Counted from the stretch's first letter, positions 26,201 to 33,933 are shown. The stretch is DNA of 64,000 nucleotides from JAMOQA01 sp964420365 (GCA_964420365.1 CAYQTA010000066.1:11595-75594), one strand, 5' to 3'. The notes: generated from the sequence alone by a model not told the origin. A program made the numbers and translations.

Positions 26201-27660
26201 TCGCTGCCGTGCCCGGAGTAGTTGACGATGGCCCGCCCCTCGTCGATCGAGGCCTTGATCTCCGACGTGTCGGCGTCGTAGGTGTGGTAGTGCCGGTCAC
26301 ACGACTCCTTGCCGTGGGACCAGTTCGTCTCCAGGTAGTCGTTCGGCGTGTAGAACGTGTCGATGCACCAGTCGTGGGTGTTCTCGATCATGTCAATGTG
26401 GCCGGAGTCCGACGTGCCGATGAACCCGGCCTTCTTGATCCAGGTGGTCGCGGAGAACGTGGCCTTCTCGTAGAGCAGCAGCTTCTCGACGACGGCCTGC
26501 GTCTCCTCGGCCGTCCGGGTCGAGATCCGGGCGATCTCCACGTCGGGCAGGTAGTCGTCCCCGTCGAGGCAGGCGTACCAGTTGTCGGTCACCTGGCTCT
26601 CCCCGCCGCCGTTCCCCCAGTGGATCGGCGTGAAGTCGGTGTCCCCGACCATCAGGATCCAGCCGAGGGACGGGTTCGACCAGGTGTCGTACCGCTGCTG
26701 GAGGGCGTCCTTGACGTCCTGGTCGGTCGGGTTCGACCCGAGGTCGGACGTCCGGATCACCTCGACCTTGAAGCCCTGCCGGCGCTTCCAGTCCACGAGC
26801 GGCTGGATCGCGTCGGCGAAACCATCGTAGACGACGATGACCATCCCCTCGGCGCCCTCGGCGGCGCCGCCCGCCTGGCCCCGGGGAGCGGAAGGAGCCG
26901 GCGGCCCGGCCGGGTCGGGCGGGGAGAGGATCGCCTCCTCGAGGGATGCGTCGATGGCCGGGGAACGATGGCGGAGGTGGTTCCGCCGCATCGCCTGCCG
27001 GCTGCCCCCCTCGATCTCGAGGGTGACCCGCGCCCGGGACCAGGCGTGAAGGATCCCCTTCGCCGGCTCGTAGCGCACCGGCCGGGTCTCGATCAGCACG
27101 ACGTGGCGGCCGCGGACGACCGCCCGGTCGACGATCCGGCCGTAGTCGGCCGGCCACGGCCGGTCGCTCGCGTAGATCTTGCCGTCCTCCCGCCACGGCA
27201 CGAGCCTGTCGGCGCCGGGGACCTTCGGGACCGGCGGCTGGACCGGCAGCACCTTCGCCGGCACGCCGAGTTCCTCGAGGGAGATCGTCCGCTCGTCGAG
27301 GGGGGTCACCACGAGGCGCACCCGCGCGCCGGGCGGGACCTCGACCAGCTTCCGCACGACCGGCAGGCGAGGCGCGCCGAGCTCGGAGACCAGGCCGCCC
27401 CCGGGGATCTCGAGGATCGTCCGGTCGCCCCCCTTCGTTGCCGCGAGCTTGCCGTACGCGAGCCCGGGCACCCGGACCTCCAGGTCGACGAACGTGTCAC
27501 CCCACCGCAGGGCGCGCACCGTGGCCGGGGTGCCGGCCGGCTCACCGGTGAACGAGAGCCACCGGTCGGGATGGGGCGTGGGACCGGCCGCGAACGCGAG
27601 CGGCAGGAGCAGCAACAGCGAGGCGAGCAACGCGAGGGGGGGCACGGAACGGAACTTCAT
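23242..27660 (-). CDS. Secreted gingipain-like (C25) cysteine protease with multidomain C-terminus
   Basis: 1472 aa. Signal peptide 1-25; C25 propeptide-like region about 40-240; C25 catalytic domain about 275-640 with the His in INYSGHGSE (near 482) and the Cys in VISNACVTGTLNRDECFGE (near 521), the caspase-fold dyad. Three CARDB-like repeats each open with a D-D-S-x-G-G-x-G-x-G-V-A-x-P-G-E-T type calcium-loop motif (near 724, 845 and 1090). Between the second and third repeats lies a P-domain (about 970-1080). A choice-of-anchor-J/MAM-like domain covers about 1215-1375, and a short fibronectin-like end finishes the protein. No type IX sorting domain is evident, so the export route is unclear. 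GGAGGTCCGTC precedes the ATG. Confidence 0.9.
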   Translation of the reverse strand: MKFRSVPPLALLASLLLLLPLAFAAGPTPHPDRWLSFTGEPAGTPATVRALRWGDTFVDLEVRVPGLAYGKLAATKGGDRTILEIPGGGLVSELGAPRLPVVRKLVEVPPGARVRLVVTPLDERTISLEELGVPAKVLPVQPPVPKVPGADRLVPWREDGKIYASDRPWPADYGRIVDRAVVRGRHVVLIETRPVRYEPAKGILHAWSRARVTLEIEGGSRQAMRRNHLRHRSPAIDASLEEAILSPPDPAGPPAPSAPRGQAGGAAEGAEGMVIVVYDGFADAIQPLVDWKRRQGFKVEVIRTSDLGSNPTDQDVKDALQQRYDTWSNPSLGWILMVGDTDFTPIHWGNGGGESQVTDNWYACLDGDDYLPDVEIARISTRTAEETQAVVEKLLLYEKATFSATTWIKKAGFIGTSDSGHIDMIENTHDWCIDTFYTPNDYLETNWSHGKESCDRHYHTYDADTSEIKASIDEGRAIVNYSGHGSETSWQGPTDHGGYDQDDVRSNTNDGMYPFVISNACVTGTLNRDECFGETWQKLAHKGAIAFLGASNSSYWDEDDYYQRRLHTHTFPMDDTPAIATINRLAKMDLYDHYGDTGTVQYYFEMYNLLAEPSLSLWTRAPRDWDVSYDDSLPIGESHFTVTVSYNGQPVEGALVAVQKEDEGVFESGYTDSSGEVTLTLDPAPQQVGEMLVTVTKHDFRPHLGSTQVISPDSPWLVHRSHEVDDSDGGDGDGVANPGETFVMPVTVENVGEQPGTGLWGQLRTTTPGLCEIIDDRADFPDLQPHEQGTSLPDHYRVRVLEGVPDWSLMGFELDWHASDGSSGTTSFSERIAAVQLDVDHYDIDDSEGGNGNGVAGPGETVDMTVYLANQGHKDATGIHGTLTCDSQYITILQDEADWPDIEAGKVQPNSPPPFRFSVAEDAPDQQPVTFTLTVHESGSNTDWVLTFDVMISSCAKSDFSTDVPKDIEDNSTVESTLDYPNKIIIGEVNVYVDISHTYIGDLRVIVQSPAGTRVVLHDRTGGSDDDIVTWYDTETQPAESLDKFNGENAWGTWKLIVEDHAGGDTGTLNNWRLEICGDKAEEIPNLVVTGHAVDDGDACDPDGHADVGETVWYEVTIRNEGWGDATGVTATLSSSAKVAVLNNPVDLGTIPFQQETTARFRVETGAVSCMENAHFTVDMTATEGTWQDGFDDVLEVDDQPQEETEDLEHGGAEPEGWSHSASQGTDDWGVVTTKNHTSGGAYAWFVSDVDSTKEDSLYSREYTLADGATLEFWHFMDSESGYDGGVLEISDDGGATWTDLGPSITEGGYDRSFSGGPLRDREGWTGEYTDWKHVVVDLSAWSGKTVKFRWHYACDASSSRTGWWVDDIVVQSTEQVCDDSACGVPGEVTITSVTKDGDAVVLEWWSDPLCLTYQVWRSSDPSAAENFTDVTSEDDDATDNTFRDTSGGTYRCWIVVGEGPDGVGPWGHYGR

Positions 27661-27863
27661 GACGGACCTCCAGTCTTACGGCCCCGGTCACCCCCGGGGC
27701 CGTCTGCCTAGAGGTACGCCGATCCCCCCGCCCCGGGCAAGCGGAAACCCGGCGCACCCCGCGCCTTGACCCCGGTCAACGGCCCCGAATCCCGAGCGGC
27801 GGCAGCTTGCACGACGAGCGCGGTGGAATGTCCGGGGCGTTCCTCCCGGGTGCGCCGCCGGGC

Positions 27864-27869
27864 TATGCT
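27864..27869 (+). promoter_or_regulatory. Candidate -10 box (TATGCT) for the CPBP protease gene
   Basis: TATGCT lies 30 bp before the ATG at 27900. No -35 at the right distance was found. Confidence 0.28.
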
Positions 27870-27899
27870 GGTCGCCGAGAGGGCGACGGAGGCACGGCG

Positions 27900-28694
27900 A
27901 TGCGGAACGGTTGGTGGGCCCTCGTGAAGGCGGTCGTTCCCGACGTACTGGCCATCGGCATCCTGGCCGGCGCTCTCTTCCTGGTCGGCGTGGTCGTCGG
28001 CCGGTGGGCCGGGCTGGTCGCGGAGTACGACTCGGCCACCTTCGTCCTCCGGGACGGGACGGTCGTCGAGGCCCACTCGCCCGCCGAGGTCACCGAGCTC
28101 CGGGAGAGGTTCCGGGGCAGGGTCTCGTCCTGCTCGTTCCGGTACTCGCCGGCAGGAAACGGCACCATCGGCCTCCTGCTGGTCGCGGGAGCGCTGCCGC
28201 TGGCGTTCGGCGGGTGGACCGCCTTCCGGGACCGCCGGAAGCTCCGCGCGTGGTTCCGCCCCGCCCCGGGAGACCTGCCCCTCGCCATCCTCGGGGCGGC
28301 CGCGTTCCTCCTGCTCTCCGCCGGGGCGACCTGGCCGCTGGGAAGGGCCGCGGGACCCCCGTTCCCCGGCGCCGATCCCGCCTCGCCGGTGACCTGGCTG
28401 TTCCTCGTCGGGCTCGCCCCCCTCGGCGAGGAACTCTGGTTCCGCGGACGCCTCCAGGACCTGGCCACCGGGCTGGTCGGCCCCCGCGCCGGCATCCTCC
28501 TTCCCGCCGCCCTCTTCGGCCTGGTCCACGCGGGCCAGTCGGGCCTGCCGGCGCCGGTCGTCGTCGGCGTCACCTTCGGCTTCGGCCTCGTCGCCGGCCT
28601 CCTGCGGGCCCGGACCGGCCGGCTGGTCGCCCCCTGGCTCGCCCACGCGCTCGCGAACACCGCCGTGCTTCTCGTCGCCGTCCTCGCTTCCTGA
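27900..28694 (+). CDS. CPBP family intramembrane metalloprotease
   Basis: 264 aa, about seven membrane helices. The CPBP (Rce1-like, type II CAAX) motifs are present: the double Glu and Arg in GEELWFRGRLQ (about 178-188), His in LFGLVHAGQSG (about 208) and the last motif WLAHALANT (about 245). A 55-residue periplasmic loop follows the first helix. CPBP proteins cleave or bind membrane substrates and in bacteria are tied to bacteriocin self-protection or signalling; the target is unknown here. The start was set by GACGGAGGCACGGCG before the ATG. Confidence 0.85.
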   Translation: MRNGWWALVKAVVPDVLAIGILAGALFLVGVVVGRWAGLVAEYDSATFVLRDGTVVEAHSPAEVTELRERFRGRVSSCSFRYSPAGNGTIGLLLVAGALPLAFGGWTAFRDRRKLRAWFRPAPGDLPLAILGAAAFLLLSAGATWPLGRAAGPPFPGADPASPVTWLFLVGLAPLGEELWFRGRLQDLATGLVGPRAGILLPAALFGLVHAGQSGLPAPVVVGVTFGFGLVAGLLRARTGRLVAPWLAHALANTAVLLVAVLAS

Positions 28695-28697
28695 CGG

Positions 28698-28747
28698 CGC
28701 GGGGCCCGGCAAGGTGGGCGGACGGGGGCGGCCGACCGGGCCCCGCG
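28698..28747 (+). terminator. 12-bp inverted repeat after the CPBP gene
   Basis: CGCGGGGCCCGG (28698-28709) is perfectly repeated in reverse at 28736-28747 with a 26-nt spacer, starting 4 bp after the stop codon. No T-tract follows. Probably a terminator or 3'-end hairpin. Confidence 0.45.
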
Positions 28748-28838
28748 AGGAAAGCTGGCCGGATGCCGGCGAAAGCATGTCCGAAACGGAAGCGCCGGGG
28801 GCGAAACCGCGGCGCACGTTGAGGGCAAGGGGCTGAAT

Positions 28839-28975
28839 TTGCAAGGGCCCTGCAGCCAGGGCCCTCCAGTGCAAGGAATCCGGCCCCCGGGGGCCCGAAA
28901 CTTGCGATTTCGGGCCCTGGACCGCGTTTTACTTGCGCCAGGAGGCCCGAGACTCGGGCAGCTTGCGCAGGGGAC
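28839..28975 (+). repeat. Structured intergenic element, copy A (five phased GCAAG/CTTGC motifs)
   Basis: GCAAG occurs at 28841 and 28871, then its complement CTTGC at 28901, 28932 and 28962, a 30-31 bp step. The stretches between hold nested inverted repeats. CCAGGGCCC (28856-28864) pairs with GGGCCCTGG (28912-28920), GCAAG 28871 pairs with CTTGC 28901, and GGCCCCCGGGGGCC fills the centre. A separate hairpin GCCCGAG-A-CTCGGGC lies near 28945-28959. A second copy stands inverted at 62608-62744. It is not in any credible reading frame. It may be a non-coding RNA, a protein-binding array or a mobile repeat; type unknown. Confidence 0.7.
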
Positions 28976-28978
28976 CCT

Positions 28979-29084
28979 ACGATGCCTCCCCTCGCGACCA
29001 GGTCGCACCAGCGGCCGGGCTCGGCGTCGAGGACCGATGCCGGACGATGCCTCCCCGCCCCACGAGGTCGCACCGGCCGGCCCG
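28979..29084. repeat. Imperfect 40-bp direct repeat next to element A
   Basis: ACGATGCCTCCCC...AGGTCGCACC begins at 28979 and again at 29044 (65 bp apart), with about 80% identity over 40 bp by eye; the first copy holds the palindrome GCGACC-A-GGTCGC. It directly follows element A. Function unknown. Confidence 0.55.
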
Positions 29085-29359
29085 CGGGCCCCGCCGCCGC
29101 CCGCCACGGGGCGGCGAAGTGTCACGGTGGGGTGGAGCTTCCCGCTGGCGGAGGAAACGCGAGAATCGAGTGACCACGCGGACCCGAGACTCCTGCCGGC
29201 AATCGCCAGCCGCGTGCGCGAGGGAGCAGGGGCCCCGAGAGCTTCACCACGCCACGGAAATCGCTGGGGGCGGCCGACCGGGGGGCGCCCGTCGCCGAGG
29301 CGATTGGCGATGGTTGGCGAGGGCCCCGGAGAGCCCCGCCGCACCGCGGAGGGCGGGGG
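29085..29359. other. Remainder of gene-free region 28695-29359
   Basis: Apart from the hairpin, element A and the direct repeat, I see no gene here. The frames crossing it have no recognisable protein pattern. The last part is simply the sequence downstream of fabI. Confidence 0.6.
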
Positions 29360-30142
29360 TCAGCCGGCCATGATCGAGGCGCCGCAGTCGACGTGGAACA
29401 CCTCCCCGGTGATGCCGGCGGAAAGGTCCGAGACGAGGAAGACCGCTGTCCCGCCCACGTCCCGGCCCTCGACGTTCCGCCCGAGGGGGGCCCGCTTCGC
29501 CGTGTGGCCGAGGATCGAGCGGAAGTTGCGGATCCCCATCGCGGAGAGGGTGCGCAGGGGCCCTCCCGAGATCGCGTTGACCCGGATCGCCCGCTCCCCG
29601 AGCTCGGCGGCCAGGTAGCGGGTGGCGCACTCCAGGGCCGCCTTGGCGACCCCCATCACGTTGTACCCGGGAACGACCTTCTCCGCGCCGTAGTAGGTCA
29701 TCGCGAGGATCGAGCCGCCGTCCGCCATCAGGTCGCGGGCGCGCCGGGCGATGGCGACCAGGGAGTACGCCGAGACGCCGAGGGCCAGGTCCCACGCCTC
29801 GCGGGGCGTCTCGACGAAGGCCCCCGGCACCAGGTACCGCTTGTCGGCGAAGGCGATCGAGTGAACGACGAAGTCGAGCCGCCCCCAGTCACGCTCCCAG
29901 GCGGCGAAGATCGCGTCCAGGTCCTCCTCGCGGGTGGCGTCACAGGGAAAGATCCACGGGTCCCGGGCAACCTCGAGGGATTCCACCGCGAGGCGCGTCC
30001 GGGCCCGGTTCTTCTCCCCGGGCAGGTGCTGGAACCCGCACCGCGCGCCGTGCCCCTCGAGCGCCTTCGCGATGTGCCAGGCGTACGATCGCTCGTTGGC
30101 GACCCCGAAGATCAGCCCCTGGCGACCGGCGAGCAGGTCCAT
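29360..30142 (-). CDS. fabI: Enoyl-[acyl-carrier-protein] reductase (NADH) FabI
   Basis: 260 aa, short-chain dehydrogenase of the FabI type. The NAD site is GLIFGVANERSYAWHIAKAL (about 9-28). The catalytic Tyr-x6-Lys pattern is in TYYGAEKVVPGYNVMGVAKAAL (about 147-168). RVNAISGGPLRTLSAMGI and the GITGEVFHVDCG end are typical. It performs the last reduction of each fatty-acid elongation cycle in the cytoplasm. It lies 29 bp after an acyl-CoA dehydrogenase on the same strand, so they probably share a transcript. GGAGGTGACCG precedes the ATG. Confidence 0.94.
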   Translation of the reverse strand: MDLLAGRQGLIFGVANERSYAWHIAKALEGHGARCGFQHLPGEKNRARTRLAVESLEVARDPWIFPCDATREEDLDAIFAAWERDWGRLDFVVHSIAFADKRYLVPGAFVETPREAWDLALGVSAYSLVAIARRARDLMADGGSILAMTYYGAEKVVPGYNVMGVAKAALECATRYLAAELGERAIRVNAISGGPLRTLSAMGIRNFRSILGHTAKRAPLGRNVEGRDVGGTAVFLVSDLSAGITGEVFHVDCGASIMAG

Positions 30143-30171
30143 CGGTCACCTCCCGGCGGTCCCGGCCGGGG

Positions 30172-31902
30172 TCACCACCCGACCGGGTATCGCCCCTCTT
30201 CCTTGAGCAGCTCGGTGATCTCGTCGTCGTAGCGGTCCTGGGGCTGCTCGATGGAGTCGAGCTCGTAGCGGACCCGCCGGCACGCCTCGTCGATGAACCG
30301 CTTCGCGAGGAGGATCTCCCGCGCCGCCCGCTCGGGACCCACCTCGGCCACCCGGGTCGAGGCCCGGGAGAGGGAGGCGGTCGCCCCGAAGAGCTGGATC
30401 GCCCCGTCGGCGAGCCGCCGGATCGTGTACTGCTCGCGGAGAATCGCCCGGCGGTGCTTCCGGACGATCTCCTCGACCCGGTCGGCGAACGCGCCGATCG
30501 CCGCGGCGAGCTTCTCGCCGTCCCCGCGCAGCGGCTCCGCCACCCAGGACGGGACCCCGGCCCGGTCGACCCGCCGCTCGTACCCGAGGATCTCCTCGAT
30601 CGCCGCCCGGCCGAGGCCCTCCTTCTCGGCCTTGACCGCCCGGGTGACCAGGGTGCCCGGCTCCCGGAGCGCGACCAGGGTCTCGGCGAGGCGCATCACC
30701 TCGTTGGCCCCCTCGAAGATCAGGTTGATCCGGGCGTCCCGCAGGTAGCGCTGGTACGGGTACTCGGCCATGTAACCGATCCCGCCGACCACCTGGATCG
30801 CGTCGTTGACCACCTGCCAGAGGGTCTCCGATCCGAACACCTTGCAGTACCCGGTTTCGACCGAGAGGTTGAGCCCCGCACGGTCGTGGAGCCCCGAGGT
30901 CAGGTAGACGGCCGCGTCCACCGCGTAGGCCCAGGAGGCCATCCGGCCGAGCTTCTCCCGGATCATCCCGAAGTCGGCGATCGGCCGGCGGAACTGCTTC
31001 CGCTCCCGGGCGTGCTCGATCGCCATCCGGACCAGCTCCTTCGAGGCCCCGGCACCACCTGCACCGAGGGAGAGCCGCCCGGTCTCGAGGGTGTGCAGGG
31101 CGATCTTCAGCCCCTCGCCGGGCGTGCCGAGGACGTTCTCCACCGGCACGGGGGTCCCGTCGAAGGCGAGCTCCACGGTGGAGGTGCCGCGGATCCCCAG
31201 CTTGTGCTCGGAGGGACCGTTCGTGAACCCCGGCGCGCCCCGCTCGACGAGGAAGGCCGTGATCCCGTCCCGGCCACCGAGGGCCTCCGGGACGCCCTCC
31301 GCCCGGGCGAAGACGGTGAACAGCCCGGCGTACCCGCCGTTCGTGATCCAGATCTTGTTCCCGTTGAGCCGGAAACAGTTCCCCTCCGGGTCCCAGGTGG
31401 CCTTCGTCTTCAGCGACCCCGCGTCCGAACCGGCCTCCGGCTCCGTCAGCGCGAAGGAACACAGGGGGTTCCCCTCGGCGATGCCGGGCAGGTACTTCCG
31501 CTTCTGTTCCTCGTTGCCGTAGTTGAGCAGGGGCTTCGTCCCGATCGACAGGTGCGCGCCGATGAACACCGCGAGGGAACCGTCGAGCCGGGTGACCTCC
31601 TCGACCATCCGGCAGTAGGACGTCATCCCGAACCCGTACCCGCCGTACTCCTCGGGAATGATCGTGCCGAGGATCCCGAGCTCCGCGAGGCCGCTGCGGA
31701 CCGACTCGGGGATCTCCTGGTCCCGGTCGATCGCCTCCGGGTCGAGGTTGTCGGCCGCCCACTCGCGGAAGGCCTGGACCGCCATCTCGGTGGTCTCCCG
31801 CTCTTCCGGGTCCTGGTGCGGGTAGGGGTAGAACGAGTCGTCGATCCGCCCGAGGAAGAGCCCGCGGGCGGGGGAATCGGTCCGCGCGGTGTCCTGGCTC
31901 AT
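30172..31902 (-). CDS. Acyl-CoA dehydrogenase, long-chain (VLCAD/ACAD9-like length)
   Basis: 576 aa. A standard acyl-CoA dehydrogenase fold covers about 30-430 (FALTEPEAGSDAGSLKT, WITNGGYAGLFTVFA, ERKQFRRPIADFGMI, QVVGGIGYMAEYPYQRYLRDARI). The catalytic Glu is in LIFEGANEVMRL. A C-terminal helical extension of about 150 residues is like that of mitochondrial VLCAD/ACAD9. It introduces the alpha-beta double bond in acyl-CoA using FAD, passing electrons to ETF. The ATG at 31902 was preferred to the GTG two codons earlier because GGAGG lies 5 nt before it. A minus-strand TAGACT at 31934-31929 is a possible -10. Confidence 0.92.
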   Translation of the reverse strand: MSQDTARTDSPARGLFLGRIDDSFYPYPHQDPEERETTEMAVQAFREWAADNLDPEAIDRDQEIPESVRSGLAELGILGTIIPEEYGGYGFGMTSYCRMVEEVTRLDGSLAVFIGAHLSIGTKPLLNYGNEEQKRKYLPGIAEGNPLCSFALTEPEAGSDAGSLKTKATWDPEGNCFRLNGNKIWITNGGYAGLFTVFARAEGVPEALGGRDGITAFLVERGAPGFTNGPSEHKLGIRGTSTVELAFDGTPVPVENVLGTPGEGLKIALHTLETGRLSLGAGGAGASKELVRMAIEHARERKQFRRPIADFGMIREKLGRMASWAYAVDAAVYLTSGLHDRAGLNLSVETGYCKVFGSETLWQVVNDAIQVVGGIGYMAEYPYQRYLRDARINLIFEGANEVMRLAETLVALREPGTLVTRAVKAEKEGLGRAAIEEILGYERRVDRAGVPSWVAEPLRGDGEKLAAAIGAFADRVEEIVRKHRRAILREQYTIRRLADGAIQLFGATASLSRASTRVAEVGPERAAREILLAKRFIDEACRRVRYELDSIEQPQDRYDDEITELLKEEGRYPVGW

Positions 31903-31977
31903 GCACACCTCCTTCTGGGGTGCGGGGAGTCTACCGGAACGATCCCGGAGAGGAAACGCCGCCCCCGGACACGAAGA

Positions 31978-33147
31978 TCAGGAGAAAATGCCGAGCCCGG
32001 CGAACGGGTCGGCGAGGCCCCGGAGGTCCGGCTCGATCCCCCGGACGAACACCTCGACCTCGAACCGCTTCCCCGCCCCGGGGCCGGGGAGCACCAGCGA
32101 CCGGGCGGCGAGGGCCCGCGCGAGACCGGCGGCGTCGTCTCCGTTCCCCGGGGCCAGCATGTCCTCGACGATCCCGAGGGCGAGGAGGAAACGGTCCTGG
32201 GTGGTCCGCCCCGCCACCTCGAGCCCGGCGGCCCGGGCCGCGTCCTCCAGGTGGTCCCAGTTGACGTGGGCCGTCAGGTCCTGTTCTCCCGGCCGGGCGA
32301 GCAGGTCGTCCGTCACCCGGTGCCGGTGGTAGGCGAGGAGGGTCCCCTCCCGGTGCCGCTCGTCCCCGAGCACGGCCGCGGGGTGCCCGTAGTCGACGAA
32401 GATCGCCGCCCCCGCCGCCAGCACCCGGGAGACGTCCCGCACGAGGTCCGCGAGGGCCGGGCAGACCTCTCCCCGGTCGCCGACCCGGGGAACGACGCCG
32501 TACTTCTCGGCGAGGATCCGCACGGCGGGATCGGTGACCGGGCCGTCACGGAAGGCCAGTCGGCCCGTCTCGTCCACCGTCACCCACCGCTCGCCGATCC
32601 CTTCCCCGGTCCGGACGACCAGGTGGACGGGCAGGGCGTCCAGGACCTCGTTGCCGACGACCACGCCCCGGATCGAGCCTTCCGGCAGCTCGGCGAGGGA
32701 CGTCGCCCAGCGGACCGGGGTCCCCGGGGCCGCGGCCGCCAGCCGGCGCCGCTGGACCTCCCGCAGGGAGGGCGAACGCTCCACGAGGACGAGCTCCGCC
32801 AGCGCCCGGAACGCGTCCGGAGCGTGCCTCGCGAGGCCCTCGAGCAGGTCGACCGCCATCAGGCCGCGGCCGGGCCCCAGCTCGACCAGCCGCCACGTCC
32901 CGCCCCCGAGACGATCGTGGACCTCCGCGGCCTGGACGGCGAGCCGGCGGCCGAAGTCCGGGGAGACGTCGGGCATCGTGGAGAAATCCCCCGAGGGACC
33001 GGTCGTCGCTCCCGGGCGGGAGTAGTACCCCCCCTCGGGGTGGTAGAGCGCCAGCTCCATGAACTCGACGAACGGGATCGCCCCGCGGCGGGCGATCCGC
33101 CCGAGGATCTCCGCCTCGGCCGGGTTCCTGGCGAGGGGTGGGCTCAC
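31978..33147 (-). CDS. MidA/NDUFAF7-family SAM-dependent methyltransferase
   Basis: 389 aa. Signature motifs of the family (formerly DUF185): FMELALYHPEGGYYS (about 29-43), GDFSTMPDVSPDFGRRLA (about 53-70), the SAM site VELGPGRGLMAVDLL (about 88-102), VVVGNEVLDALPVH (about 162) and FVDYGHP (about 247). In mitochondria NDUFAF7 dimethylates an arginine of the complex I NDUFS2/NuoD subunit during assembly. Its GTG start lies 10 bp after the stop of a nuoB-like gene on the same strand, which supports a complex I role. No Shine-Dalgarno is visible, so translation may be coupled to nuoB. Confidence 0.88.
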   Translation of the reverse strand: MSPPLARNPAEAEILGRIARRGAIPFVEFMELALYHPEGGYYSRPGATTGPSGDFSTMPDVSPDFGRRLAVQAAEVHDRLGGGTWRLVELGPGRGLMAVDLLEGLARHAPDAFRALAELVLVERSPSLREVQRRRLAAAAPGTPVRWATSLAELPEGSIRGVVVGNEVLDALPVHLVVRTGEGIGERWVTVDETGRLAFRDGPVTDPAVRILAEKYGVVPRVGDRGEVCPALADLVRDVSRVLAAGAAIFVDYGHPAAVLGDERHREGTLLAYHRHRVTDDLLARPGEQDLTAHVNWDHLEDAARAAGLEVAGRTTQDRFLLALGIVEDMLAPGNGDDAAGLARALAARSLVLPGPGAGKRFEVEVFVRGIEPDLRGLADPFAGLGIFS

Positions 33148-33157
33148 GGACGGGGAA

Positions 33158-33814
33158 TCAGGTGCGCCCGTACCGGCGGGCCGTCACGTCCGGGTGCCCC
33201 GGCAGTCTCCGGCGCGGGTAGGACCGGCCGGCGTACGTCCACGGGTTCTGGGCGGTATGGCCGGGCGGAGCCACCTCGACCGGGCCTGCCCCCCCCTGTT
33301 CCCGGGCCTGCTTCCAGCGCTCGAGCGCCGACTGCTCCCCCGTCATGATCTTCTTCTGGAGCAGGATCAGCGCGTCGAAAATCGCCTCGGGCCGCGGCGG
33401 GCACCCCGAGACGTAGACGTCGATCGGGATGATCTCGTCCACTCCCTGGACCGTGGAGTAGGAGTTCATCATGCCGCCGGAGCTGGCGCATGCGCCGATG
33501 GCGATCGCCCACTTCGGCTCCGGCATCTGGTCGTAGAGCTTGCGCACGGCCGGGGCCATCTTCTTGCTGACGGTCCCGGCGACCAGCATCAGGTCCGCCT
33601 GGCGCGGGGAGAACCGGAGAGCCTCGGCCCCGAAACGGGCCTGGTCGAAGCGGGAAGCGACCGCCGCCATCATCTCGATCGCGCAGCAGGCGAGGCCCAT
33701 CGGGAACGGCCACAGGGAGTTCTTCCGTCCCCAGTCGATCAGCGCGGAGAGGCGGGTCGTGACGATCCCCTCCTCGAGGTTCTTGATCGTGAACGGGTTG
33801 ACGTAGGCCTTCAC
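33158..33814 (-). CDS. nuoB: NADH-quinone oxidoreductase subunit B (NuoB)
   Basis: 218 aa. The N2 [4Fe-4S] cluster ligands are C43 and C44 (GLACCAIEMM), C109 (GACASSGGMMNSYS) and C138 (VSGCPPRPE). The core of about 160 residues is complete; a further 50-residue Pro/Arg-rich tail (after EQSALERWKQ) is longer than most NuoB. Other nuo genes are absent in the window, so the locus is split from the main cluster or the rest of the complex lies elsewhere. GGAGGGAG precedes the GTG start. Confidence 0.92.
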   Translation of the reverse strand: MKAYVNPFTIKNLEEGIVTTRLSALIDWGRKNSLWPFPMGLACCAIEMMAAVASRFDQARFGAEALRFSPRQADLMLVAGTVSKKMAPAVRKLYDQMPEPKWAIAIGACASSGGMMNSYSTVQGVDEIIPIDVYVSGCPPRPEAIFDALILLQKKIMTGEQSALERWKQAREQGGAGPVEVAPPGHTAQNPWTYAGRSYPRRRLPGHPDVTARRYGRT

Positions 33815-33865
33815 CGGGCTCCCTCCACGGTGGCGCCGGCGCCGGGCGGGCGGGCCGGGCGGCCG

Positions 33866-33895
33866 ATCCTAGGCCCCGGCGGGGCTGCCTGTCAA
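33866..33895 (-). promoter_or_regulatory. Near-consensus sigma-70 promoter for nuoB-midA
   Basis: Minus-strand TTGACA (33895-33890), 18-bp spacer, TAGGAT (33871-33866), 52 bp before the nuoB GTG. It is one of the best promoter matches in the window. Confidence 0.6.
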
Positions 33896-33933
33896 CGCTG
33901 GCATCGCGCCACGCCGCCCTCGCGATCGCGCCG

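Noticed and set aside
28839..28975. Phased repeats as a CRISPR array
   Set aside because: The repeated unit is only 5-6 bp, occurs in both orientations within the array, and the intervals are related between copies A and B. No cas genes are nearby; the Cas4-like nuclease at 35037 is in another operon.
28839..29618. Protein-coding frame through element A
   Set aside because: It starts inside the repeat, runs antisense into fabI, and has no recognisable protein features.
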